A DNA stretch of 64,000 bases. It comes from Telopea speciosissima (lineage: Eukaryota; Streptophyta; Magnoliopsida; Proteales; Proteaceae). The DNA lies in assembly GCF_018873765.1 (NCBI RefSeq), contig NC_057919.1, positions 70,550,984 to 70,614,983 on the forward strand, written 5' to 3'. Below the pieces are notes generated by a model. That model searched no databases. It was not told the origin of the DNA and saw only the letters and a program-made list of their open reading frames with translations. Made by a program: the position numbers and the translations under genes. Shown piece by piece: positions 1 to 11,526 of the stretch (position 1 is its first letter; every line of letters starts with the position of its first letter).

Positions 1-1600
1 TTCATCTATGTAATAAGTTTCTCTCTTATTCTCCCTGCCAAGCTTATAGTCTTACTCATACTTACCTTCACTGCCAAGAAATTGCTTACCTTGTAAGGCA
101 TATTTGGAAAATCAGGTTTAATTTTGACTTAGGCAACACTCCAAAGTCGAGTAAAAAATACATGAAACTTGGTCATGAGTCATGAAGACTCGCTCAATTT
201 TTAGAAATGACTAGACAAGGTCCGAGTTTGTCTAGTTTTTATTGACTCAATGTTTTTGCTTGAGTCATGTGAAACCATCGAGTTTATTTTATTTATTGGG
301 TTGTATACTATTCTTAGACCTTAAGTTTACTCTACAACCAAATGAAACCCTAGAATTTTTGTTTGTTGTCTTCAAAATTACACCCCCCGTTTTTTTCTCA
401 CGGGAAGCGACCACAACCTCAGTCCCTCCTCACTCGGAGGAAAAAAAGGAAGATATTAAAAAAACTAAAAAAATAAAAGCATGACTCATTCTAACTAGGT
501 TTGACTCACCTGACTCACTAGGTTTTGAAGGACAAGTTGAATCATAAACCTGTTTTTCCAACTATGTGGTAAGGTGTTAACAAATCAGGGGCCTTTGTCT
601 ATTGTTTGAATTTCTCTTTTGCAATTGGTAGTTTGAAATGGCTATTGGGTCATGGACTCATGGCCTATATGAGTTACAATAGCCTAAAATCTAATGTTCG
701 CACATTCTTCGACAGGTAAATAATGAAGTCAGAGGTACGTGTACTACCCTTCTACCCGTATCCTACTTGTTTAGCTAAATGGGTACATTTGTGTACCCTT
801 GCCGTCCGATCTCTCCTCATGTACTTAAAGGTTTCGTGCATAGCCATGCATGGTGCATGACCGTGCACATAATCATTGGATGGGTACAATGGTCCCTTTG
901 AAATATCAAAACAACTTATCCCGCAATTTGATGAATCGACCGTGCACAAGCCCTTTCCCCTAAAAATAAATAACATTTTACTTACATGTGATTGGATGAT
1001 GAGATTATAGGTCTTTTGTAAGGTTAGCCTTTTAATTTATTTATCTGCTCAAAAATGATATTTCACAAAATTATCTACTAATTAGTTGTTGAGATTTTTT
1101 TTGTCTTCCTATCTAATGGGATTCGTGATGCCCAAAGATGTGTTTGTGTTTGTGTTTGGAGTCAGGAGTTACGTCAATCAAGTTCTCATGACCTGAGTGG
1201 GATCCTTTATCATTACCGAAAAAGGAGGACCCTTTATCTACTTCTATTTGTGTCATGGGCATCACCATCGCTTTTGATCTAAAGGTCCTGAAAATCAGTT
1301 ACTCCATCTGACTTAGTCAAAACGCAATCAGAATCAAGTAGTCTTGACCAAATTTTATGTCCTAGGAATAGGGATTCTGAGCCCATTTTGCCCCATTTTT
1401 TCTCATTTAGTGAGTCCCATGACCCAAAATAACTTTCAAGTTTTTTTTTTTTGGGTAGAAACTAACTTCCAAGTTCACCCCACATTCAACATGACTTGGC
1501 CCATTGGAGCGGTTTCCCGGGCCCGCACGTGTGATAGCATGCATGGACATGATACCAAGTTGACATTAAAAGTTTTAATGGAAGAATGTCCTCAAAATGA
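1..1600. other. gene-free AT-rich stretch
   Basis: I see no convincing coding exon, RNA gene or bounded repeat here. The open frames are short, lack domain-like composition and have no partner exons. Toward the right end it merges into degraded LINE sequence. Confidence 0.5.
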
Positions 1601-1609
1601 TCATAATAA

Positions 1610-2788
1610 ACTTAAGGGAAAAAGAATGCTATCTAGTCGCATGGCCCCTGCGCCTTGACACAAGAGCAGGTGAATTTATCGTCCCACCCTCCATGAAATC
1701 AAATATTCTACCCATGTTGATGTTATTGTTTGTGCTCTCATTGATCCCCCGTTGGTGCAGGACTACACAACTAGATAACGATATCTTGCCTTCAACTTTA
1801 TAAGCATTCACAAAAATTCCATGAATGAATTGCCAAATTGACATTGTTTTAGGTAATATCTTGAAACCTGCTTCTTCTGCAGGCCTCATCCGAGTTTGGA
1901 ATTTGTTGAGCAACATTGATAGGCTAACTGAATCAGATTCATACTACATTATTTGGAAAGGTAACTCTAATGGCCTATTTTCTTCTAAATCAGCTTGGGA
2001 TATTTTAAGATGATCTTATCCTAAGTTACCTTGGACATCATGTGTTTGTTTCACTCTTGTATTCCTTGCCAATCCTTCACCTTCCCTACTTGAAGGTATA
2101 TGTTGGTTGCACTCCCAACTAGAGACCAACTTCGGAAAAGATCTATTCAGGTTTCTCGATTTTGTTGTTTCTGTTGGGCGGGGCTAGAGATCAATAGAGA
2201 CCATCCTTTTTTTTATTTTTTTTTATTGCCTCTTCTCCTCTTAGATCTAGGGAGATATCATAAGGTTGTGCTCGCCTTCAAGGAGCTCGAGGCGGAATGT
2301 GGAGTTGGAGGCTCAATGGATAGAGAGCTCTTTAACGGAGATCTAATTGGCTACTGCCAAGTTAGCTTTTTGTTGTACTATTAACCACATCTGAAAGGAA
2401 AGAAATTTCCAAATCTTTCTCAATAAGACTAGTACTAGACTGACCATTGTCAGTTTCATTCGTTTGGATGTGGAGTAACTATGCCAGGCTATCATTCCCA
2501 AGGTGTCAAAAACTCCTCGGAATCAATTCCTCGTGTAGAATTGAGGTGTTCAGCCCATATGGTCTTCTAGATAGTATTGTGAGGTTGTTGTTCACTTGTT
2601 TGCTTTTTGTCCTCCATGAGGATTTCCCTTGGGACTTTTCGATTGGGGTCATCTTTCCCTCTTTGGTTCATTCTTTGCTTTGGTTTTATTAAGGGCGTGT
2701 TTCGATCTACGGGTAGCCATATTGTAATTGTATATTGGTTTTCCCTTATTTTTCTAAAAATTTGATAGTACTTATAAAAAAAAAAGAA
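1610..2788 (+). mobile_element. LINE (L1-type) 3' relic, zf-RVT region
   Basis: Broken frames on the plus strand read like the zinc-binding reverse-transcriptase tail (zf-RVT) of plant L1 elements. Around 1930-2010 there is an IIWKGNSNGLFSSKSAWDIL segment, and around 2100-2200 LPTRDQLRKRSIQ followed by a cysteine pair. These are the two hallmark blocks of that region and lie in the expected order. The relic ends near 2770-2788 in an A-rich tail, as expected of a 5'-truncated LINE. Several frameshifts and stops make it long dead. Its left edge is approximate. Confidence 0.65.
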
Positions 2789-2849
2789 TCAATATCAATA
2801 TCGACGATGATGGATACTAATCCATGCACTGAAACCCTGCAAAATTGAC

Positions 2850-2962
2850 GAGGGGTGAGCATACGTGAATGACTCACAGCCGTTCAGATATGGAATATTC
2901 CCACAGAATAGATTCCATCTGAGCGGCTCTGAGTTGTTCATGTATATTTACGTATATGAACT
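2850..2962. repeat. foldback MITE, family 1, copy 1
   Basis: The two halves are inverted relatives. The left arm carries AGCATACGTGAATGACTC and a CCGTTCAGAT block. The right arm carries CCATCTGAGCGGCTC and a TACGTATATG end. The same architecture recurs at 4776-4925. No clear target duplication was identified, so the superfamily is undetermined. Confidence 0.55.
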
Positions 2963-3226
2963 TTCCCTGCACTCCAAAATTGACTGATTCAATTCAGATC
3001 CGATTTATAGGACCATTACGCAGCTCTCAAGAAACAAGATCCATCATGAAGCTTTATGATTTATGACGGAAGAAATACTAACCATAGTTAGAAAATAGGT
3101 TTAACAAAAGGAGTTGACGGAGCATCTTCCAAAGCAACCGCACATGGCCTCGGTAAACAACCGTTTGACATTAATTGATGGAGCATCTTCTTCCCATTAA
3201 ATTAATCAATCAATGAAATCTCTCCC

Positions 3227-3261
3227 TCTCCCCCTCTCTCTCTCTCTCTTTCTCTCTCACA
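3227..3261. repeat. CT-rich microsatellite
   Basis: A run of about 35 pyrimidines, mostly CT dinucleotides, lies just downstream of the minus-strand dehydrogenase stop codon. It is probably part of that gene's 3' flank. Confidence 0.8.
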
Positions 3262-3384
3262 GAGACACCAGCGCCGACGGCCCGCAGCCACCGTACAGCC
3301 ACTACCTTCAAGTCTACAAAGACAACAGCAACAAATAATGGCTGGCCGGCCGGCTAGGATAGTTGAAGTTAACTGCAACAATAA

Positions 3385-4294
3385 TCATTGGATTTGGTCG
3401 TGGGAATAACTACGAGCAATGATGGTGAACCCTCCATCAACAACCAAGTTATGTCCACTAATGTAAACGGATTCATCAGAAGCAAGAAACAGAGCAGCCT
3501 CTGCGATGTGAGTAGCCTTCAAGACAATCCCCTTCAAATTGGATATAGCAGCACCGTTAGCTTCCACAACATTAGGCTCCATATTGAAACCATCACAGAC
3601 CATAGGTGTCGCAACTCCAAAGGGAGAGACGCAGTTGACCCTGATCCCGTATGCCCCAAGTTCACTACAAGTCGATCGGACCAGACCCAGCACGGCATGC
3701 TTAGCTGTAGTGTAGGCATGAGGCCCCGAGCCTCCCACCGTCGCGGCCACACTGGCGGTGCAAATGATGGAGCCCCTTATCTTCCTTGCCACCATAGCTC
3801 GTGCTGCGTGCTTTATGGTGGCTGCCACGCCGCGTACGTTGACGGCGAGAATGTTGTCGAAGGATGTCAAGTCAAGCTCTAAGATCCCATTCAAAGGGCC
3901 TAAGACTCCGGCATTGCTGAACAACACATCGAGGCTACCATACTTATTCAAGGTGAAAGCCACTGCTTCCTCCACTTGCTTCTCGTCTCGCACGTCACAG
4001 TGCGCGTATGTAGCTCTCTCCTGGCCTATGGATGCCACAACTTGATGACCTAACTCGTCTTGAACATCAACCACAACCACAAGAGCTCCGTGTTCTGCAA
4101 ACAACCTCGCCGTCGCCTCCCCAATCCCACTAGCTGCACCGGTGATCAAAGCCACCTTACCCTTTAGCCTGAACAACATGTAATACACAGTTAGAATTAC
4201 AGAGAGATAGGTAGAGAGAAGCGAAAACAGAAATTTCATTCAAAATGTGTAGGAATTGAGCAGACGAAATATCAATTCACCTTTGATTGGACAT
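3385..4294 (-). CDS. short-chain dehydrogenase/reductase, secoisolariciresinol/xanthoxin dehydrogenase-like
   Basis: NAD(P)-dependent oxidoreductase of the classical SDR fold, in the plant SDR110C-type group that includes secoisolariciresinol dehydrogenase and ABA2. Two exons are inferred: 4294-4281 (MSNQ plus a split codon) and 4168-3385, joined across a 112-base GT-AG intron. The result is 265 residues, normal for the family. A longer unspliced frame opening at 4239 reads through the intron and is less likely, because the spliced start gives the usual short first exon. Visible motifs are the glycine-rich cofactor loop TGAASGIG (near residue 15), an acidic VVVVDVQDE strand end that favours NAD, SNAGVLG, a catalytic Ser in CTASVAAT, and YTTAKHA (catalytic Tyr and Lys). 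VDGGF near the end is also typical. The substrate cannot be told from sequence; lignan, short-chain terpenoid alcohol and xanthoxin are all possible. The frame is intact and looks functional. Confidence 0.9.
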
Positions 4295-4404
4295 CGAAGC
4301 GCTTGAAGGGAGGGTAACTAGTGAGGATGTTGATTTTAATCGGTCTCTGAAAGCTGAATTGCTTGGTCAAACTACTTTAATTCATAAGGCTCTTGGATCT
4401 GCAG

Positions 4405-4411
4405 CTTTATA
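4405..4411 (-). promoter_or_regulatory. possible TATA box of the dehydrogenase gene
   Basis: TATAAAG on the minus strand, about 110 bases upstream of the inferred start codon at 4294. The spacing suits a plant core promoter with a short leader. The call rests on motif and distance only. Confidence 0.4.
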
Positions 4412-4539
4412 TTGACAATCCAGTATAAAATAAAAGGTGGGGCTTTTTTTAATGACCACACCTGTGACGGTGACAAAATTCTTGAGGTGAAAATCATACA
4501 CGACATTTTCTTTTTTTTTGTTTTTTAAATGAATTTTTC

Positions 4540-4678
4540 TTTGGGAAGTAGTTTTTTGTCCACTCCCATGTATCTATCTTTCTTCTTCAGGGCGAAGGTG
4601 TCTTTTCAAAAGGAGAGGAGAGAGATAGATTCATGGGAGTGCTAGCATAGGCTACACTCCTGGACAAAAAACTTTCTC
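4540..4678. repeat. foldback MITE, family 2, copy 1
   Basis: Inverted arms begin AGTAGTTTTTTGTCCACTCC and end with a CTACACTCCTGGACAAAAAACT type block, with a purine-rich middle (AGGAGAGGAGAGAGATAGA). Two further copies lie at about 19190-19357 and 19818-19985. It sits about 250 bases upstream of the dehydrogenase start. Confidence 0.7.
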
Positions 4679-4775
4679 ATTTTTTTAATTTTTTGGTATA
4701 ACCCAAGAAAAATAACATGTAGGAGAAACTAGAAAATTGGGAAAAGTTCGGCCCACCGTGGGTGTAGAAAAAGTA

Positions 4776-4925
4776 GAGTTGGGCATACGTTCATGTACGT
4801 GAACGTATGGAGAACCGCTCCCAACTGTTCAGATGAAATCCACTCCATATGGATCCCACATAGGGGATTCCATCTGAATAGTTGGGAGCTATTTTCGTAT
4901 GCTCATGTACGTGAGTGTGAGTTGG
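4776..4925. repeat. foldback MITE, family 1, copy 2
   Basis: An inverted repeat of about 55-base arms. The left has CATACGTTCATGTACGTGAA and CTCCCAACTGTTCAGATG. The right has CCATCTGAATAGTTGGGAG and CGTATGCTCATGTACGTGAG. It matches the arrangement at 2850-2962. Short nested palindromes around GTACGTGAAC lie in each arm. Confidence 0.65.
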
Positions 4926-4949
4926 ATTCGAAGAATTACGTCCATCTAG

Positions 4950-5770
4950 GATCATAAATGTTCTAGCTCATATCATATGAAGTCAATAATACTCTTTGAC
5001 CCTATCAAAAAAGAAAAAAAAAAAAATGATACTCTTTGATTGTTCTTGACACCATTAAGAGATTCTCTTTGATCGTAGGTGAACGAAAACTATTTTGTTC
5101 AAAATATCACAGCATCGCTTGTTGACAAACTAAAAAGTTTCGTGGCACCGTTGTGTAGGAAAAGTTCATCTATCTATAATCATAAATGTTCTGTCCCATA
5201 CAGTATAAAGTCAATACTAGCTTTTGATTGTTCTTGGATACTTTCTTGACAATATTAAGAGATAGATTCTCCCTCGATCATAGGTGAAAGAAAACTACTT
5301 GTTCAAAATATCACATCCATCATTCAGTCATCGCCCACCAGTTTGTCAAATAAAAAATAGGAAAAAAGAAGGTTACTATGATTGTGCGGTGCTTGTGTTC
5401 AAAAACAAGAAGGGTGAAATGATCGCCTCACTCCAGTGAAATGAAAAATCACACTGCTGTTGGATGCTTCCCACACGATCTCATTGGCCCTGCATGGTGT
5501 AGACGCCACGTAGTCTTGCAAAGATCCCCCTCCCTAAAAGTATCACATCTGTCATTCAATCATCACTTGTCAGTTTGTCAAACAAAAAATAAGGAAAAAG
5601 AAGTTTCCTAAGCTGCGTAGAGCCTACATCCAAACATAGGAAGGGCGAAAATCACCGGCCCACACCCTTGTGAAATGAAAAATTCCATCTCTACTGGATG
5701 CCCTTGTGCATGTTCTCTTTGGCCTCGCTGTTGCCACACAACTTGATAGCCATCCTCCTTCCTAAAAAAT
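4950..5770. repeat. two sets of imperfect tandem duplications
   Basis: A unit of about 200 bases starting near CATAAATGTTCT (about 4965) recurs from about 5185, sharing GTTCAAAATATCACA and the ATCGT/ATCATAGGTGAA blocks. A second unit of about 215 bases starting near CATTCAGTCATCGCCCACCA (about 5325) recurs near 5552, sharing CAGTTTGTCAAA, GTGAAATGAAAAAT and CCTCCTTCCTAAAA-like blocks. No coding frame is preserved. This looks like local duplication rather than a recognised transposon. Confidence 0.6.
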
Positions 5771-6539
5771 AATTTTTTTCTCCCATAGTATAATTTTAGG
5801 GAGAGGGTACATTGCGAGTGCAATTTCACACTATCGAGAAGGTGGGAAATCAAATCATTTAGTGAGGAAGTTTTGATAAGGAGAGAGAGTGGAATCTACA
5901 AGTGGGGTGTGAGAGAGTGTGCGTAAAAATCTACACATTGGAACATGACAATCATTTTACCATAATTTTAACCGTTAATTGCCAACAATGTGTACGCATT
6001 GAAAAATCATGGTTTCATAAATTGGATTAGAATCGGTGGAATTTATGATTAAGCATAAACAGGTCGTCCAACCTACATTTCCAATATGTTTTTACCTGTA
6101 TTTTCTTTGCAAAACTCTGTGTCTTCTTATCTCTTGTATCTCTCTTTATCTCATGTAACTAACACACAATTCATATAAATACAACATACAATTCCACACA
6201 AACAGTGTGCGAGCAATTCAATCATAAATGTTTTACATTGCCTATTTTTGAACCAGTCATGAATGCATTTGAATTCTTTTGCCCTTTTTTAGTGAATAAA
6301 ATTTAAAAAAAAAAAAATTAATACTTTTTTTTAGCATAATCTATAAGTATTTTGAATAAAAGCACTCAACAAAAGTATATCATAAACGGTTATGTATGAC
6401 ACATTAACATCTCAACCTTCGGATAAGAATACTCGATTCTCTTATCTATCTAAAAAGTAAAATGTTAGACCATATTTCATGCACGGTTGTTGTAGAAATG
6501 ACATACTATAACAATGTAAAAACGAATGGGAATAGTAAA

Positions 6540-6840
6540 TAAATAATAATACAATACAAGAATTTACATGATTCAACAAAAGTGTCTATGTCCACGAAGA
6601 GATGAGATTGATTTTCATTAACAATGGAAAATAAAGTTACAACTTCTGCTCCTCACGCCTTTTGTATTTACAAAGAATTCCTAATAACCCTAATAACCAC
6701 CCAATTCAACAATTTATGGGGAAACATAGAGATACAACTTTTTCAAATTACCCCCATCCCTAAAAAGCCATCGGCCTTAAGGGCTTTTAATATCCCTTTG
6801 AAATCATCCCACACACCCATGGGGGACTATATATAGCAGA
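6540..6840. repeat. dispersed repeat, copy 1
   Basis: A block with TTTACATGATTCAACAAAAG, GTCCACGAAGAGATGAGATT and AAATAAAGTTACAACTTC is paralleled by an equivalent block at 7675-7990 in the same order and orientation. The GTGGTTCAA / TCCACGA / GGGTTACA word set is common in plant dispersed repeats. I cannot assign its class. Confidence 0.5.
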
Positions 6841-6850
6841 GTTTCAAAGT

Positions 6851-6990
6851 ATTAAAATCCTCTGCAGTAAAGGGGGGTGGGTGACAGTGTACATTCGACG
6901 GCACAATAGAGACCATGTGTGCCATGTGTGTCATTGAATGTGCACCGCTGCCCACCGATACTGCAAAGGATCCTGGTCCGAGATTCAAAG
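6851..6990. repeat. foldback MITE, family 3, copy 1
   Basis: The left end AAAATCCTCTGCAGTA and the right end ACTGCAAAGGATCCTGGTCC are inverted relatives, with a GTGCCATGTGTG core. Similar words flank it (TTTCAAAG on the left, ATTCAAAG on the right), suggesting a decayed 8-9 base target duplication and hence a Mutator- or hAT-type origin. A second copy lies at 50755-50905. Confidence 0.6.
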
Positions 6991-7674
6991 CCTCACATCA
7001 CCAAGTCACCATCTTTTGTAGATCGAAAACCATGAGAAGCAGTGCAATTTATCCGATCGTCACATGATTCACAGACGAACATGGCAAGTAGTGATTTTTA
7101 ATTAGTAAGCTAAATAAATTAAGTATGACTATGTAATGTGGTACGACCCTAGACGTGTTTGCAGGACTATGAGGATGAGGAGTAAGGGAATGAATGATAA
7201 AGTCAAGGGATCAAGGGGACACCATACGCCTAGCCTTGTTGGCTTTGAACATATAATGCCCAGACACTCCAACTCAATTTAATTGTTTTCAGCTAATAGA
7301 TAGGCTTCTTATTATAGGAGCCTATCACACCCTATGGTCCCCTCTTTGTCGCCTATAAATCTCATACCGAAGAAAACAAGTGGATATAACGAGAGTAAGC
7401 TTCAAACATGGCAATTCATCTATCGCTGTGTTTGGTACGCATTTTTTGAATAGATTTTGGGTGTAGAATATTTTTTGATACCAAAAGAGAGAGACACAGG
7501 ATTTTAACTGTGTTCTAAAGTACTAAAATTGAAAAATAAAATAAAATACGTATGTCTGAATGAGTGAGGGAAGATAGAGCTAGCTGATTGTTTTAATGAG
7601 AAATTTTCACCATTTAAGATGAAGAAGTCCACATGATTGTGTTGAAAACGAATCCTAAAATGATGCAAAAAAGA

Positions 7675-7990
7675 AGAGAAATTGTAAACAACAATCACAC
7701 AAAAGAACACAAGGATTTACGTGGTTCAACAAGATTGCTTACGTCCACGATGAGATTAGATCAGTTTCATCATCGATAGAGAATAGGGTTACAGTTGCAC
7801 TTCCTTACACCTCTCTTAGGTTGCGTTACAGAGAAAAAACCCTCGTTACATATTTATAGCAAAAAACCCTATACAAAAATTTTACCGAAATACCCATATA
7901 TTCCTCAAAAAAAATTTCTCCTCGAGGCTTCGGCCTCTTAACGGCCCTTCGGAATTAACCCAAAAATTAAGCGACGGAATACAAGATAGT
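7675..7990. repeat. dispersed repeat, copy 2
   Basis: Counterpart of the block at 6540-6840. It carries GGATTTACGTGGTTCAACA, TACGTCCACGATGAGATTAG, AATAGGGTTACAGTTGC and a GAGGCTTCGGCCTC palindrome near 7924. No open frame is conserved between the two copies. Confidence 0.5.
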
Positions 7991-10690
7991 GTACCCACCA
8001 ACAAATTGAACTTTCGGATAGTGATTAGTGAATTTCATCATTAAACTCCAGTCCCCTATTATTCCCCTTCACTGATGGCTTTAATGGGATTGAGATAAAT
8101 GTCATAATAGCTTGACTGACATTTTGTATTTCGAACCTTCAATTAGGAGGGGAAATTAAAAATGATCACAGATTCGTGGGTGAATCCTTCTTACGGGTGA
8201 AGGAAAACTTTCTCATTGATTTAAAACTTGAAAACTTCACTTGACTAGAAATTTGAATTGAATAACCTTGATGAATTATGAGTTGTCTCTTTCATTGATT
8301 AAATTAAAATTTTAAAGCGGGACAGTTGGGCACGCCATCTGCTCCAAGTAAGCGGGCGACTTTGTCCAATGGGAGCTAGGGGTGGGATAAGAGGGTCAGG
8401 ATGATCCTTTCTCATGAGGAGGAAAGAGTGATAGACATAAGGTGGCCTTTTCCCAATATTTAAAATATACAATGCTGACATACGCATTGGATATAATGGT
8501 TTAACTTTATAATGCACAAAAGTCTATGGATAGACAGTGGTGGATGGTTGTAAATATCTCCTCTTCAAAGATAAAAATTTGAGAGGGAACCGAGAACCCA
8601 ATATGTTTCAAAATAGACGTAAAGACATTAATGGCTGCCTCGACGGAGGAAGGGACTGGGAAGAGAGATTTAAAATAAAATTAAATAAAACTTGGTAAGG
8701 GAACCACAACTATATAACTAGCCGTTTATAGTTACCACACCACAATTTGCCTAACACAAGGATTTAATTAATGCTTAGTTTGGCCTGACCATTTGTTGAA
8801 TTTTGGGCTAGGCACAGTTTATCATACATTGAAAAAAAAAAGTAGTTGAAAAGTCAATACATTGATAAGATAATTTAATAGAGAATTACATAGAAAAATA
8901 TTAAATAAAAATTGGTTATATGATCAAATTGGACCACCAAATATAATATATAACTATCTCCAAAGGGCACCCTATATGTCCAATTGTTTAGATTGCCTGC
9001 ATAATCTCTCCATTTATATATTTGGCAAACATCTCTCCATGTAGTTGAAATAAGGATCCTATGAATTAGGTTTGGCATAATTGTTGATACCTATTTTATC
9101 CCTTTGTCTTGGGAGGGCCCCACTATGATCACATAATTGCCATGCCATAGTTTGCTAGCTCCAAATTGGTGCACATGACATGACATGATATGACATGAAT
9201 AGCCATCCCTCAAATTTGATATGGGAAAGGATTCTCTAAGTCTTCAAGGTAAGTAAGCTAAGCATCTATATATATCTTTTATCTCTTACTTTTTCACACG
9301 AAATGATCTCGCTGCCCTTTATGTGATACTATTTTGTTGCATCTTATTGGTGTACTCTCCTATGTTGCATGCTCAGAAATCCTCTCCCACTTGATATAGG
9401 ACCGAGTTTCCCTTCAGCCACAGTGAATGGGATCGACGGATGAGGATGGGAAAGGATATCAAGAGGGTATTTTAGGCAGATATTAAAACCTAGCAGACCG
9501 GGTTTGTAAACCCTAGAATGGTAGCTTGACCATTTACCGAATGGTGAAGGAAAACTTAGTCCTTTGATATATATTATGTAAAAGATTTAAAAAGAATTTC
9601 GTACTGCGAAAGTTACAATAATATATACCCAGAGGTAAAATTTAAGATTACGGGACAACACTCCATTGGTAATGCATCAATCAATTTGAGGACATCCTAG
9701 CAAGGCAATTCTCGATCGAAGGGTTAGATTTGTCCAATCATCAATCCACACTACAAATAAATAGAAGCATGAAAATGGGTCTGAGTGAGAGAGATGGACC
9801 CTTTCTTGGTCTGGTTCACCCTTAGGCAACCCTATTCCTAGGGGTAAGAATGTTAGTTTAGATTCGAAACCAAAAACCAAAATCAAAACTGTTTAAATTT
9901 AATTCTTGTTGAGACTTATCCAATAAATGTATATCCATCCAAATATTAAATATAATATAAAGGGGGAGTGTTCTCTACATTGGACAAGGGGCCATGCCAC
10001 GCGTGACAATGAGAGCCCGCCCGTTTAGCTAATCAAGACAGGCCTGGACGGGCTTTGGTCGGTCTCAGGCTATGGGCCTGGACGGGTATTAGAATCGGGC
10101 TTTAACCGGGCTATGGGCCTGTTTATCTCTAAATGGTCTTTAAATGGACTCTAAACGGTACAACCTTAAAATTGGTCATATATCACCTCCAGGCACCTGC
10201 CCCCACATAGGATTATACACCTATGTCATTTAATTTAAAAATTAAAAGAATAAAGGGACTAAAATTGGTCATATATCACTCCCACCCACTTACCCAGAAG
10301 AAGCAGCTTTAAAAATTAGTTTGGATTCTCTAACGGAAATAGTTAAGAGACTATGCATGCATGAAATAAAACCCTCTTGAAGATGACTTGAAAGGTTTCT
10401 ACCAAAAAACAAAAAATAAGATGACTTGAAAGGAGAAGAAAAAGAGTAATCTAACCATTGAGTTAAACAGGCCCATAGCCATTTACCAAAACAAAAAGGC
10501 CCATAGCTCTAAAAATGGAAATTTCAAGGGATATTAAAGGGTTGGGCTAGGTCGGATCGGGCGAGCTAGGCCGGGCTTATAAACGATCGGTCTGGTCCAG
10601 CGCCTAACTAGGACCCCACACCTGGAATGCCAAAAGGAGGTGTAAATTGATCCAATTCCTCACACTGCCACCTCACTGATAGAGTAATAG
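7991..10690. other. gene-free stretch
   Basis: No credible exon was found on either strand. From about 10020 to 10620 the composition turns GC-rich, with repeated GGGCCTG/CGGGC words like those of the hAT-type elements just downstream. It is probably an older relative whose ends I could not define. Confidence 0.45.
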
Positions 10691-10700
10691 TCTAATATGA

Positions 10701-10866
10701 GGAAAATTATCGTCTCCATTTATCTGCCCCTCCATTACATTTAATAGGGGGGAGTGGACCCCACCAAGGCAGTGTGTTCGGGCAAGGGGTAGGGTGGTGA
10801 TTTCCACCTCCTATGAGATGTAATGGAAGAAATGGAGGGGCAGATAAATGGAGACGATAAAGATCG
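10701..10866. mobile_element. Mutator-type MITE with 9-base target duplication
   Basis: An element of 166 bases with inverted ends: TTATCGTCTCCATTTATC on the left, and GATAAATGGAGACGAT then AAAGATCG on the right. It is bounded by the 9-base direct repeat CTAATATGA at 10692-10700 and 10867-10875. TIRs plus a 9-base duplication are the Mutator/MULE signature. The loop word AGTGTGTTCGGGCAAGGGG is shared with the element at 23472-23658, so both appear to belong to one family. Confidence 0.75.
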
Positions 10867-10876
10867 CTAATATGAC

Positions 10877-11456
10877 TAGGGGTGCAAGTTTGGCCCTGTC
10901 TGCCTGAACCTGCCCTGAGCCCGAACAGGGCCTGGGCTGAGATATTTGGCCTTGAGGATAGGTCAGGACTGGAAATTTCTGGGCCTGAGTCAGGGTTAGG
11001 TCGGGTTAGGGTTGAGGCCTCGGGCTAAGCTTGGCCCGGCCCCACCTGACCCTGAAATTTTTTTTTTTGACACAAACCTGACCCTGATTTAAGTTATACT
11101 ATAAAATATATGTTGATATAATTTATAGATTATAAACTTTAAACATCACCCACATTTTTTTTATATAATATATTATATATGAAGACAATAAGTGATATAA
11201 TACATTTTATTAGAGTGTTCTTTTATGTAAAATTGATAATGTTCTCCCTAGCCCATTCCAGCCCATGCATTTCTTTCCCCCTCCTCATGATCAGGGCCAA
11301 TCAAGGTCAGCCCCGCCCGACCCTCAGGGCGGGTCAGGGTTGGATTTTTTTTGGCTCTGAGTCAGGGTCGGGTTGGGCCTGGGCCTAGTTAAGGGAACTT
11401 AGGGTTGTGCTAGAGTTCTACAAAGCCCGGCCCAACCCAACCCTGTTGCAACCCTA
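10877..11456. mobile_element. non-autonomous hAT-type element 1
   Basis: 580 bases, starting TAGGGGTGCAAG and ending with the inverse GTTGCAACCCTA. It is flanked by a perfect 8-base direct repeat AATATGAC (10869-10876 and 11457-11464). An 8-base duplication with TAGGG-type TIRs is the hAT hallmark. Both arms are long, GC-rich and built of CCTGACCC/GGGTCAGG words; the middle is AT-rich. No transposase frame is present. Its left target copy overlaps the right target copy of the neighbouring Mutator-type MITE. Confidence 0.85.
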
Positions 11457-11526
11457 AATATGACCCCATGGGCCCTGACTGAGGAGTCGATGGGGAGGGA
11501 AGAAAGCCGGAAACAAAAGTAAGAAC

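Noticed and set aside
1344-1658. 104-codon ORF upstream of the LINE relic
   Set aside because: Low-complexity, aromatic-rich translation without family resemblance; likely a chance frame.
3388-4045. Plus-strand ORFs over the dehydrogenase exon
   Set aside because: Antisense shadows of the SDR coding sequence.
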